64,000 nt of DNA from Motiliproteus sp. MSK22-1. GTDB lineage: Bacteria; Pseudomonadota; Gammaproteobacteria; Pseudomonadales; Balneatricaceae. Below are positions 25,951 to 34,755 of the stretch, piece after piece; within the stretch, counting starts at the first letter, position 1, and every line of letters begins with the position of its first letter. A program made the position numbers and the translations under genes. Location: the NCBI RefSeq assembly GCF_001968815.1, contig NZ_MIEQ01000035.1, forward strand, positions 24,076 to 88,075. Direction: 5' to 3'. A model generated the notes under the pieces. It ran no database searches and was not told where the DNA came from. It worked only from the letters and a program-made list of their open reading frames with translations.

Positions 25951-26245
25951 CAGTGCTCAAGACATCGGCGATCGCGAAACGCCATCGACCACACTTTTTT
26001 GGTTTCCAGAATTTCTCATAGCTGGAGCCTGAATTATTAAATTTACTGGAGGTAAGTTCGGACCTAAGATAGTGATGTGCTAAACAGTAAAATTCGCAAG
26101 ACCCTCTGGTTGAAAGAGACCTCAGGGTTGATAAAACGGTGATTTAGTCAAACAGGTTATATCACCAGTTACCCTCAAATAATAATAGACCGGTCATCTT
26201 CGGGTTAGCTGGGTCGCTCGTAAGAACCTGGTTAAGGGGAATGCA

Positions 26246-27412
26246 ATGAACCTGATGTATCAGCCTACGGAAATACACTCTGAAACCATCAACATCGGTA
26301 TTCCTGGAGTGCTGATGGATTCAGCAATTAACTCGCCGATTAAAGGGCTTCGCTCTGACACTGAAGTTGCAGTTAAGCAGAATACTCAATTTTCTTTTCA
26401 GAGACAGGCGCCTGGTAAAGAGTTAGCTGCATCAGCGAACTCCCAGAAAGCTGTGCAGGAAGTGGCCTTCCTGCTGTTACCCGGCTCTGGGCTTAGTTGT
26501 CTGAGTTTAGCTATCAATGTGTTGCGTCATGCTAATCAACAGGCAGGAGAATTACTTTATCGGTGGCATCTTCTGAGCGCCGATGGGTTGCCGGTATTAA
26601 CTGAAGAAGGGTTCGAGATCGGTGTTCATTCTGCGATTACAACTGTCGACCCTGCTTCTTTGGACAAACTAATAGTCTGTGGAGGTCAGCAATATAAGGA
26701 GCAAACTGTATTGCGCTGGCTAAATCGAGCGGGTGCAAAAGAGCTTTGCATTGGAGCTCTGGGGCAGGGAAGTTATCCACTCGCCCGTGCTGGATTGCTG
26801 GATGGTTACCGTTGTACGATTCATTGGGAATATCTGGCCAGTTTGCAGGAGGAATACCCTCAGCTCGAACTCAGTTCACAGTTGTTCGTCATTGATCGGG
26901 ATCGGTTTAGCTGCTCAGGTGGAAGCGCAGTACAGGACTTGATGCTGCATATGATAGGTACCGAAACCAGTGGAGAGTTGGCTTTAGCCGTTTCTGAAGT
27001 GCTGGTGTGTGGAATGCGACTTCCCGGTGAACCTCAGAAAGGTGCTTGTCGCCGATCCTCGTTAGGTTATGCACCTCCAAGACTGCAGGAAGCTATTCTG
27101 CTGATGGAGTCTAATATTGAAGAGCCGCTACGCTTACAGGAGCTGGCTGAGTTACTGGATATTTCACGGCGCCAGCTGGAACGACTTTTTCGAAAGTATC
27201 TTAACAGCAAGCCATCCCGGTATTACATGGAGCTGAGGCTGAATCGTGCCAGGCAACTACTGCAGCAAACCAATAAAAGCATTGTTGAGGTATCCATTGC
27301 ATGTGGTTTCACTACAGCTTCTCATTTCAGTAAAAGCGTTAAGGAACAGTTTGGATGCTCTCCAAGATCCCTGTGTTTACAAAGAGGATACCGCGGTAAT
27401 CAGCACTCCTGA
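26246..27412 (+). CDS. GlxA/GbdR-type AraC transcription regulator 1
   Basis: A 388-residue regulator with an unusual polar N-terminal extension (about 65 residues), a DJ-1/PfpI-like class I glutamine amidotransferase domain (EVAFLLLPGSGLSCLSLAINVL, LIVCGGQQY, YRCTIHWEYLASLQEEYP) and a C-terminal pair of HTH motifs (RLQELAELLDISRRQLERLF, IVEVSIACGFTTASHFSKSV). GbdR, CdhR and relatives with this layout control glycine betaine, carnitine and choline catabolism in response to betaine-type ligands. It is followed by a paralogue with the same layout after 39 bases. The target genes are probably the neighbouring demethylase genes. Confidence 0.9.
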   Translation: MNLMYQPTEIHSETINIGIPGVLMDSAINSPIKGLRSDTEVAVKQNTQFSFQRQAPGKELAASANSQKAVQEVAFLLLPGSGLSCLSLAINVLRHANQQAGELLYRWHLLSADGLPVLTEEGFEIGVHSAITTVDPASLDKLIVCGGQQYKEQTVLRWLNRAGAKELCIGALGQGSYPLARAGLLDGYRCTIHWEYLASLQEEYPQLELSSQLFVIDRDRFSCSGGSAVQDLMLHMIGTETSGELALAVSEVLVCGMRLPGEPQKGACRRSSLGYAPPRLQEAILLMESNIEEPLRLQELAELLDISRRQLERLFRKYLNSKPSRYYMELRLNRARQLLQQTNKSIVEVSIACGFTTASHFSKSVKEQFGCSPRSLCLQRGYRGNQHS

Positions 27413-27451
27413 GCTGTTGTTTTTTTGAGATGAAGCCAGAGGCTACCAGTC

Positions 27452-28438
27452 ATGACTGCACCTTATCAAACGGCATCTGTTGCGGTGCGGGTTGGATTTG
27501 TTTTAGTGCCTGGTTTTGCTTTGACTTCCTTTTCCCTTGCGATAGAAGCTCTTAGCGTCGCAAACCTGCTTAGTGCCAAGACTGTCTATGACTGTAAACT
27601 TTACGCTGCTGACCCTGATGTCTCAGTTAAAACCGTTTTTAGTTCTAATGGAGTTCCTGTTCAGGTAGACACTCATGTCAGCGAGTGTTCTTTGCCTGAT
27701 ATCGTTTGTATCTGCGCCTATAAGCTGGCTGCAAAATATGATTGCAGTTTGCTGTTTTCCCTGCTGAAAAAACTGTCCAGGAAAGGATGCCGTTTTGTGG
27801 CTTTGTCCAGCGGTAGTTTTATCCTTGCTAAGGCAGGGATTCTGGAGGGCCACAGTTGTAGTTTGCTTAGTGAAGAAACCAATACGTTTCATGAGTTATA
27901 CCCGAAGATATCGGTCCGTGAAAATCTATATACAGTCAGTGGAAATATTCTGACTTGTGCTGGTGGTGTAACCACTCTCGATATGCTGCATTACGTCATT
28001 GCTCAGGATTATGGCAGCGAACTTGCCAATCGGGTATCGCAGAAATTTTTGCAGGAAAGAATCCGATCTCAGGAAGAGATCCAAAGCTCGCAGCGTTACT
28101 TCCACCTTAAGATGAAATCGGCCTGTTTAGCTGCGGCTATCGAAATAATGGAGAACAACATTGAACAACCCTGTTCCATAGAAGAGCTGGCCAGGAAAAC
28201 AGGATCGACTACACGAACACTGGAACATGTATTTCAGCGCTATGAGAGCATGACTCCGGGTCGTTATTATCTTTTTCTTCGTTTAGACAGAGCGAAGAGA
28301 ATGGTTGAAGAAACTAACCTGCCGATTGCGACCATTGCTCAGGCTACCGGATTTGGTTCACAGAGTTATTTTACCAAACGCTTCAAGGAAACCTATGCTA
28401 TTCAGCCACGGCAATTACGCCTTCAGCATTATAGTTGA
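27452..28438 (+). CDS. GlxA/GbdR-type AraC transcription regulator 2
   Basis: A 328-residue regulator with the same two-part layout as the preceding gene: an amidotransferase-like sensing domain (VRVGFVLVPGFALTSFSLAIEAL, CSLLSEETNTFHELYP) and AraC HTHs (SIEELARKTGSTTRTLEHVF, IATIAQATGFGSQSYFTKRF). It lacks the N-terminal extension of its neighbour. Two adjacent paralogues could sense different intermediates, for example the betaine and its demethylated product (inference). GTG/ATG choice is clear: ATG 27452 with GAGG-like sequence upstream. Confidence 0.9.
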   Translation: MTAPYQTASVAVRVGFVLVPGFALTSFSLAIEALSVANLLSAKTVYDCKLYAADPDVSVKTVFSSNGVPVQVDTHVSECSLPDIVCICAYKLAAKYDCSLLFSLLKKLSRKGCRFVALSSGSFILAKAGILEGHSCSLLSEETNTFHELYPKISVRENLYTVSGNILTCAGGVTTLDMLHYVIAQDYGSELANRVSQKFLQERIRSQEEIQSSQRYFHLKMKSACLAAAIEIMENNIEQPCSIEELARKTGSTTRTLEHVFQRYESMTPGRYYLFLRLDRAKRMVEETNLPIATIAQATGFGSQSYFTKRFKETYAIQPRQLRLQHYS

Positions 28439-28527
28439 GTCTGGTTATAACAGTTTTCGGATTTGTTATATTCAGCGTACTTCGTTTAAGTAGACACTGT
28501 GTTCCTCTTTATTTTCTCCGGGAATAG

Positions 28528-29517
28528 GTGGGAACAGTGAATATTGCGATTAACCGCAGCCTCGAAAGTAAAACAACGTCTTTTAATGAGATCCCTATCG
28601 TTGATATCGGACCTTTACTGGATAACAGTGAGCCGATAAAAGTAGCTGATAAGATCGGTTACGTTTGTGAAAATATTGGCTTTCTCTACATTAAGAACCA
28701 CGGCATCAGCAAAGAGCTGATTAATGAAGCTTATACTCTGGCTGAAGCCTTTTTTTCCCTTCCTGTTGAAGAGAAAAATAAGCTTGATATTAAACTATCC
28801 GGTCCTACATTACGGGGCTATATCCCGATGTACCGTGAAAATGTGGACCCTGGCTTTACCCGTGATTTCAAAGAATGTTTTGATTTTGGTCTGCATCAGG
28901 ACGAGGTGTCTCCGTTTCATGGTCCCAATCTGATGCCAGAGACTCCTTTGCGTTTTAAGGAGGTTTTTGAACAATATCATGCCGCTATGCTAAATCTGTC
29001 TCGAAAGCTTATTGGTGCTATTGCCTTAAGTCTTGATTTGCCGCAAGACTATTTTGAAGACCTGCAGAAGAACCCGATAACCATTCAGCGCTTGTTACAT
29101 TACCCTCCACAAGAAGGAGAGATTGCTCTGGATGAGATGGGTATTGGCGCTCACACCGATTATGGTTTTCTGACAATTCTGTCGCAGGATTCCAGCGGTG
29201 GTTTACAGGTGCAGAATCGTCAGGGAGACTGGATTGAAGCTCCTCCGGTAGAGGATACATTTATTGTTAATATTGGTGATCTGGTACAGACATTTACGAA
29301 TGATCGCTATATATCCACCGTACACCGGGTTATCAACAAAAGTGGTCGGGAGCGATACTCTATCCCATTTTTCATCGATTTGGACTATGAGGCTGTTGTA
29401 CAGGTTGTTCCAACTTGCAGCCGTGCCGGGGCTGCAGAAAAATATGCGCCCTATACCAGTGGAGAGCATAAGTATAAGCGCTTTGTCGACAGCTATATTC
29501 ATTTGCAGAATCAATAA
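28528..29517 (+). CDS. 2-oxoglutarate/Fe(II)-dependent oxygenase, isopenicillin N synthase family
   Basis: A 329-residue protein with a DIOX_N domain (EIPIVDIGPLL, GFLYIKNHGIS) and a 2OG-Fe(II) oxygenase core. The metal triad is His and Asp in GIGAHTDYGFLTIL and His in STVHRVINKSGRERYS, where RYS also gives the 2-oxoglutarate-binding Arg and Ser. Such enzymes hydroxylate or oxidatively cleave small substrates; bacterial members near amino-acid catabolic genes include hydroxylases. The substrate is unknown; a betaine or imino acid is plausible. The start is GTG 28528; a second GTG at 28537 has a better-spaced AGGTG. It sits between the AraC pair and a convergent LysR gene. Confidence 0.87.
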   Translation: MGTVNIAINRSLESKTTSFNEIPIVDIGPLLDNSEPIKVADKIGYVCENIGFLYIKNHGISKELINEAYTLAEAFFSLPVEEKNKLDIKLSGPTLRGYIPMYRENVDPGFTRDFKECFDFGLHQDEVSPFHGPNLMPETPLRFKEVFEQYHAAMLNLSRKLIGAIALSLDLPQDYFEDLQKNPITIQRLLHYPPQEGEIALDEMGIGAHTDYGFLTILSQDSSGGLQVQNRQGDWIEAPPVEDTFIVNIGDLVQTFTNDRYISTVHRVINKSGRERYSIPFFIDLDYEAVVQVVPTCSRAGAAEKYAPYTSGEHKYKRFVDSYIHLQNQ

Positions 29518-29599
29518 CCGATAAATCAAAACCTGCTGGGTTTAACCGGTGCTGACAGGGTTTAACGGCCGGTTATCTATCGGCACGTTGAATTGGTGA

Positions 29600-30457
29600 T
29601 TACATAACCTTCGGTAGCTGTTGTCGTAATATCTGAGCAAAGTTGGCCAGGGTGGGAGACCCCCTGTCCTTCTGAAAAATCCGTATGTCAGTCTGTCCCA
29701 GTGCCGGAAGGTTCCATTCGTCCGGCACAATCTGGAGTTCATTGGGAATACTTCCCTCTGCAATGACTGACAGTCCCATTCCTGCAATGACAGCGGCCTG
29801 TACACTTACCGCTCCCTGTGCAGAGAATACGATACGATAAGGGATTCCCAGAGCATTTAATACCTTGAAGGTATGCTCCCGGTAAATACAGCCTTGCGGG
29901 TGGAGGGCCAGAGGTATGGGCTGGTCTGGTTGATAGTTAAATTCAGGGGAGCAGACCCACTTTAGCTCTCGGGAAGTTAAGGTCTCCCCACCTTGGTAGT
30001 CAGGCATGGCGTTGACAACGGCAATATCCAATTTGTCATCACAGATAAGTTGTACCAGGTCTCTGCATAGATGCATGGTCAGTTCAATCTGATTAACAAA
30101 TTGAATTTGATTTGCCAGAAAGTTCTGAAAAAAACCCACCGTCAAATCTTCCGGTAAGCCAAGGCGAATAATCTCTTTTTTATCTTTCTGCAGTGCCGTA
30201 CCCACCATCTTGTCGTGAGCATCCAGCACCGAAATGGCTTCCGGTAACAGCAGGTTTCCGTTTGGGGTCAATCTCAGGTTGTGGTAGTTGCGGTGGAACA
30301 GGCTGGCACCTAATTGTTCTTCGAGTTTTTTAATCCTTAGGGATAAGGCCGACTGGGAACAGTGCAACGCCAGGGCTGCTGCCGAAAAAGACCCCAGGTT
30401 TTCTGCAAGAACAAAGCTACGTAGCGCAGCAATATCCATATTTACAACACTGGCCAT
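29600..30457 (-). CDS. LysR-family transcription regulator
   Basis: A 285-residue protein: N-terminal winged HTH (MDIAALRSFVLAENLGSFSA, CSQSALSLRIKKLEEQLG) and a periplasmic-binding-protein-like effector domain. It resembles the branch with VLDAHDKMVG and QGCIYREHTF motifs. ATG 30457 has GAGGA 8 bases upstream; a second ATG at 30439 gives the more usual MDIAALRSF start. It is divergent from the MttB-family gene across a 137-bp spacer, the classic arrangement of a LysR regulator and its target. Confidence 0.92.
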   Translation of the reverse strand: MASVVNMDIAALRSFVLAENLGSFSAAALALHCSQSALSLRIKKLEEQLGASLFHRNYHNLRLTPNGNLLLPEAISVLDAHDKMVGTALQKDKKEIIRLGLPEDLTVGFFQNFLANQIQFVNQIELTMHLCRDLVQLICDDKLDIAVVNAMPDYQGGETLTSRELKWVCSPEFNYQPDQPIPLALHPQGCIYREHTFKVLNALGIPYRIVFSAQGAVSVQAAVIAGMGLSVIAEGSIPNELQIVPDEWNLPALGQTDIRIFQKDRGSPTLANFAQILRQQLPKVM

Positions 30458-30594
30458 TGGAATTCCTCATAGCTATCAGCGGAATTAGTCAATTTACTGG
30501 CAGCCAACTGAATTGTAAAGTTTATTGAGGCTAATGACTAATCCGAGCTGAAACATTAGCCGATCTGAAATATAGCCACAGAGGGTATGCAGAC

Positions 30595-32160
30595 ATGAGC
30601 ACAACTACTACATCTACAACAACAAGAACACGCCGTCGCGGTGGTCGTAGCTCACTCCGGGAAATCCGTTCAAAACATGTTGAGAAAATGCTACCTGGAC
30701 TGACCCGGGGGCTTCCGTTGACAGAGCCCATGGACGAAGATCAGATCAAGAGAATCGATAATGAATCGATGCGGATTCTCGAAGAGGTGGGGGTGATGTT
30801 TCGTGATCCTATCGCTCTCAATCAATGGCGCGAAGCAGGCGCTGAGGTTGAGGGAGAGCTGGTTAAAATTGATCGAGGCTTGATAAAAGAGCTGATCTCT
30901 TCGATCCCGACTGAATTGACCTACCATGCCCGGAATCCTCAGAATAATGTAGAGCTGGGAGGCCGCCACTCTATCTTTGTTCCAATGACGGGGGCTCCGT
31001 TTATGCGGGATCTGGAGGATAAGCGCCGTTGGCCAACGCTGAACGATTTGGGTGACTTCCATAAGTTGGCTCACATGCTGCCAGCACTGCACTCGACAGC
31101 CCACCATATCGTTGAGCCGATGGATCATCCGGTTGCCCACCGGCATTTACGTATTACTTATTCATCTATGAAGCATTCTGATAAAACTTTTATGGGTATG
31201 ACTTCTTCCGGTAAAAATGCCCAGGATGTGATGAAGATGTGCGCCATTCTTTTTGGTGAAGAGTTTATGCAAACTCACCCGGTCACTACCGGTAATATCA
31301 ACGGCAATTCGCCGCTGGTCTGGGATGAAACCATGCTTGGGGCGATGCGTGCCTTTGCGGAATATAATCAGCCGGTACTCTGTTCTCCTTTTGTTCTTGG
31401 GGGGGCCAATACGCCGGCGTCCGTTGTGCCTGCTGTCGTGCAACTTAATGCGGAAGCCCTGTCTGGACTGGCCTATACTCAGCTGGTTCGCAAAGGAACG
31501 CCTGCCATTTACGGCCACTACCTGTCTACCGTCTCCATGGCGTCAGGCGCCCCCATGGCGGGTACACCTGAAATCAGTCTGATGAACTTTATGATTGGTC
31601 AGATGGCTCGTTTTTATGATGTACCCTGGCGCACTTCTAACACACTGGGAGGAGCTAAAACCTTTGATGCTCAGGCAGGTTATGAAAGTGCCATGACCAT
31701 GAATGCGGTATTAATGTCTGGAGCCAACTATATCTGGCATTCTGCTGGCTGGAATGAGGCCGGAATGCATTGTTCCATGGCCAAATTTGTGGTGGATGCA
31801 GATATGTGTGGAATGGGTTATCGAATGGCAGAAGGGCCGCGATGGGATGACTTCGATGAAGCCCTTGCAGCCGTTCGAGATGTCGGTCCGGCAGGCCATT
31901 ATCTCGGGCACTCTCATACCATGGAGAACTTTCAGCGGGCATTCTATATGCCTAAGCTGTTTGATAATAACTCCATTGAGCAGTGGCAAGCTGAAGGGTC
32001 AAAAGAAATAACAGAACGAGCGCTGGCTTATGCTAAAACCCTGTTGAGCGAGTATCAGGAGCCCAAACTGGATGACGCCAAAAATGATGAGCTGTTAGAT
32101 TTTGTCGCTCGACGCGAACAGGAAATTCCTGCGGTGGATGCGTTAAACGAATCCCATTAA
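30595..32160 (+). CDS. MttB-superfamily methyltransferase, non-pyrrolysine type
   Basis: A 521-residue protein with a trimethylamine-methyltransferase-family barrel and no in-frame amber codon. So it belongs to the non-pyrrolysine branch that includes glycine betaine methyltransferase MtgB and proline betaine methyltransferase MtpB. Characterised members transfer a methyl group from a quaternary amine to a corrinoid protein. A Thr/Arg-rich N-terminal leader of about 20 residues (TTTTSTTTRTRRRGGR) is unusual. No corrinoid protein, reductive activase or second methyltransferase is found in the window. It is divergent from a LysR gene and followed by a large hairpin. Substrate assignment is inference. 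Confidence 0.88.
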   Translation: MSTTTTSTTTRTRRRGGRSSLREIRSKHVEKMLPGLTRGLPLTEPMDEDQIKRIDNESMRILEEVGVMFRDPIALNQWREAGAEVEGELVKIDRGLIKELISSIPTELTYHARNPQNNVELGGRHSIFVPMTGAPFMRDLEDKRRWPTLNDLGDFHKLAHMLPALHSTAHHIVEPMDHPVAHRHLRITYSSMKHSDKTFMGMTSSGKNAQDVMKMCAILFGEEFMQTHPVTTGNINGNSPLVWDETMLGAMRAFAEYNQPVLCSPFVLGGANTPASVVPAVVQLNAEALSGLAYTQLVRKGTPAIYGHYLSTVSMASGAPMAGTPEISLMNFMIGQMARFYDVPWRTSNTLGGAKTFDAQAGYESAMTMNAVLMSGANYIWHSAGWNEAGMHCSMAKFVVDADMCGMGYRMAEGPRWDDFDEALAAVRDVGPAGHYLGHSHTMENFQRAFYMPKLFDNNSIEQWQAEGSKEITERALAYAKTLLSEYQEPKLDDAKNDELLDFVARREQEIPAVDALNESH

Positions 32161-32190
32161 TTTAGCTGCAACGGCGAACCGGCTCTTTAA

Positions 32191-32227
32191 ACCCAGTGAG
32201 TCTTTAAAATTCAAAGACTCACTGGGT
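32191..32227 (+). terminator. long perfect hairpin after the MttB-family gene
   Basis: A 15-bp perfect stem (ACCCAGTGAGTCTTT / AAAGACTCACTGGGT) with a 7-base loop starts 31 bases after the stop. No T-run follows directly, so it may act as an mRNA 3' stabiliser or an inefficient terminator between convergent genes. Confidence 0.6.
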
Positions 32228-32241
32228 ATTCAAAAAATATG

Positions 32242-32277
32242 TTGTGCCGGCTTTCTCAATTGTGCCGGCTTTCTCAA
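32242..32277. repeat. 18-bp perfect tandem duplication
   Basis: TTGTGCCGGCTTTCTCAA occurs twice in direct succession between the MttB-family gene and the convergent transporter gene. It contains the short palindrome GCCGGC. No function is evident. Confidence 0.85.
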
Positions 32278-32302
32278 TAAGAGTGATGAAAGACTCATTG
32301 GA

Positions 32303-33196
32303 TCACCTTTTCACAGGCCTTTTGCCTTTCGATAATATAACAGCAGCAATAATCACCATCGTGCCCCCGGTTAACATCGTCAGGCTAAGACTTTCTTCGA
32401 TGAGTATCACGGCAATAGCCACTGCAACAATGGGTTCCAGTGTCGATAAGGTGGCTGCATCAGATGCCCCTATTCGAGGAGAGCCGCTAATAAAAGTAGC
32501 TATTGGCAGAATCGTGGCGAACAGGGCGAGTCCCAGGATAGCAAACCAGCCGCTGGCAGACTGTGGCCAATCTGCACCTTGAAGCATCAGAGCAACAGAA
32601 AAAGTAACCGCACCGCCAACAAGAATGACTCCAGCTGAGGCCATAGGGTTCTGTGGTGGAACCTTATGGGTGCCATAGAGAATGGCGGATCCGTAGCTGA
32701 GGGCGGCAAACAGAGCCCAGAAAATTCCGGCCATATCCCCGTGAAAATCCATCCCTGTCGCCAATAGCACGCCACTACTGGCTAGTACCAGGCTGAATAT
32801 TTTACTCCAGCTTGATTTTTCAGCCAGAAAGAGAATGGAATAAAGTGTCACAAAGGCAGGAAACGAGAACATCAATATGACGGCCAGACTGACTGAGGCG
32901 CTGTGACTGGCACTGTAGTAGCCAAGTGCCGCACCGGCGTATCCGATACCAATCAACAGTGTCTGAGCAAATAGCTTAGGAGTTGGAAGGCTGATCTTAC
33001 GTTTTTTCAGCCACAGCAATAGCAGGATAGCAGCCAAAGAAAAGCGTGCGAACAGCAGGCCAATAGGATCTGCGCCTGCCTGGTAGGCGAAATAGGCAAA
33101 GAAAGGCTGGAGGCCGTAACTGAATGCAGCCAGCAGAACCAGGATAAAACCCCGGGTGTATTCTTGCTGATGGCTGGGAATATAGCTCGTTTGCAT
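32303..33196 (-). CDS. EamA/DMT-family membrane transporter
   Basis: From ATG 33196 the product is 297 residues with about ten membrane segments in two EamA halves, the usual size for DMT exporters such as RhaT/YdcZ relatives: GFILVLLAAFSYGLQPFFAYFA, DPIGLLFARFSLAAILLLLW, ASVSLAVILMFSFPAFVTLY, and the second half starting GIFWALFAALSYGSAILYGT. An open frame continues upstream to 33349 but the extra residues are polar and span a terminator-like sequence. DMT proteins export or take up metabolites; the substrate is unknown. It lies downstream of the Rieske oxygenase gene on the same strand, separated by a terminator. Confidence 0.87.
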   Translation of the reverse strand: MQTSYIPSHQQEYTRGFILVLLAAFSYGLQPFFAYFAYQAGADPIGLLFARFSLAAILLLLWLKKRKISLPTPKLFAQTLLIGIGYAGAALGYYSASHSASVSLAVILMFSFPAFVTLYSILFLAEKSSWSKIFSLVLASSGVLLATGMDFHGDMAGIFWALFAALSYGSAILYGTHKVPPQNPMASAGVILVGGAVTFSVALMLQGADWPQSASGWFAILGLALFATILPIATFISGSPRIGASDAATLSTLEPIVAVAIAVILIEESLSLTMLTGGTMVIIAAVILSKGKRPVKR

Positions 33197-33302
33197 AGGG
33201 TGGTTCCGGTAATCGCTCTGGTAATTGGTTGTTATAGGCATCCAGATGTAATGGAAATAATGCTGAAACAGGTCTGCCTGGGATGACCTTACTGATAAAC
33301 AG

Positions 33303-33339
33303 AAAACGGCCTCTGACTTGGAGCCAGAGGCCGTTTTTT
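33303..33339 (-). terminator. terminator after the Rieske oxygenase gene
   Basis: A 13-bp perfect stem (AAAACGGCCTCTG / CAGAGGCCGTTTT) with a 9-base loop. On the minus strand the stem ends in four T of its own followed by more A/T sequence; it is symmetrical and could work in both directions. Confidence 0.8.
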
Positions 33340-33351
33340 GGTAATGCACGT

Positions 33352-34572
33352 TTATCTGGACAGTTTGCTTTTCATGGTGTCACAGTACCAGTCAACAAAT
33401 TGGCAGACACCGTTTTCGGCGATTTCAGAGAAAGGACCAGGAACATAGGAAGGGGATCTGAGGCCACGGAAGGTTTCTTCCACCAATTGGCGATCCTGAT
33501 CATTAGTGGCCAGCCAGACCTTTGTCAGAGTATCAAGGTCATAGTCCCGATCCACCTGTGAATCTTTGTGTACCAGCCATTTGGTTGTGACCAGGGTTTC
33601 TCCAGGTCCTAATGGCAGTATCCTAAAGCTCAGGGCATGATCACCAAGAAAGTGATTCCACGTGGATGGGTAGTTAAAGTACAGCAGGGCGCCGATATTT
33701 TGCTCGTCAGTGTTATCTAAGCGGCTATTAACGGCTGGTTTGCCATCCATGGTATAACTGACTGAATTGTTGAACAGTGGAATTCGCGTCATACGGTATT
33801 GGCCGTTTTCATCCATATGCATGCGACTGGGCAGACCGGCAGCTTCACAACGCTCCCAGAGCTCAATGAGTTCTGGATCTTCATTGCCACCAACCCCTGC
33901 CACGGCCGGGTTCTCCATAAATGACTTCAGCAGCTCGGGATGATTGCTGTCACAGTGGTAGCACTCTCGATTATTTTCGAACACCAGTTTCCAGTTACCT
34001 TTTTCAATCAGATTGGATTCGAAGGCAACTTTACAGTTATCCAGATTATGGGGCGTGATAAATTTGGACAGAGCCTGGCGGAATTCAGCAAAATCCGGTG
34101 CTTGCTCAGCGGTGCAGACGTAAATATAGGAATTAACAACTTCACAGTGTACTGGCATCAGGCCGTGATCATCATTATTGAAGTGCTCACCCATGTTGGC
34201 TGCAAACATCAGTTTACCGTCCAGATCATAGGTCCAGCGGTGATAGGGGCAGACCAGTTTGGCCACCTTTCCTTTGTTCTCCGCACAGAGGCGAGAGCCC
34301 CGATGGCGACAGGCATTATGAAACGCACGGATGTGCCCCTGGCTATCCCTTACGATCACGACCGGAAAGTCGCCGATCTGCAAAGTCAGGTACTCACCGG
34401 GCTGTTCTATTTCGAAGGAGTGACCTGCGAAAATCCATTCTTTGTGCCAGATTTGCTCTAGATCGTCCCGGTACACATCTGCGCTCAGGTAAAGATCGCG
34501 ACCTAAGGCATGGCCGGGTTTACGTTGGTTGATAAGGGCCAGCGTTGTTTGATCAGTAACTTGGTCTGTCAT
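33352..34572 (-). CDS. GbcA-like Rieske non-haem iron oxygenase (betaine N-demethylase)
   Basis: A 406-residue oxygenase alpha subunit. The Rieske 2Fe-2S ligands are Cys 88, His 90, Cys 108 and His 111 (CRHRGSRLC, CPYHRW). The catalytic iron site follows in NRECYHCDSNHPELL. The pattern is that of glycine betaine monooxygenase GbcA and stachydrine demethylase Stc2, which oxidatively remove one N-methyl group, releasing formaldehyde. The expected ferredoxin-reductase partner (GbcB type) is not in the window. It is divergent from a LysR gene, which probably controls it. Glycine betaine and proline betaine are equally possible substrates; the surrounding proline-type genes favour the latter. Confidence 0.9.
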   Translation of the reverse strand: MTDQVTDQTTLALINQRKPGHALGRDLYLSADVYRDDLEQIWHKEWIFAGHSFEIEQPGEYLTLQIGDFPVVIVRDSQGHIRAFHNACRHRGSRLCAENKGKVAKLVCPYHRWTYDLDGKLMFAANMGEHFNNDDHGLMPVHCEVVNSYIYVCTAEQAPDFAEFRQALSKFITPHNLDNCKVAFESNLIEKGNWKLVFENNRECYHCDSNHPELLKSFMENPAVAGVGGNEDPELIELWERCEAAGLPSRMHMDENGQYRMTRIPLFNNSVSYTMDGKPAVNSRLDNTDEQNIGALLYFNYPSTWNHFLGDHALSFRILPLGPGETLVTTKWLVHKDSQVDRDYDLDTLTKVWLATNDQDRQLVEETFRGLRSPSYVPGPFSEIAENGVCQFVDWYCDTMKSKLSR

Positions 34573-34755
34573 TCTTGTCGCTCCAGAGTCAGCATCTGTT
34601 GTTGCTGGTTTTTATTTTCATATTTTTTTCTTTTTTATTGTGGCAGTCTGATATGTGGAGCTTCAGGCTCAAATCATCACTGTGCGTTGTAGTGTAGAAG
34701 TGCAGCGTAGCGGCGCAAAACGACTTTTTATACTGAAAATTGAAAACACGTAGTT

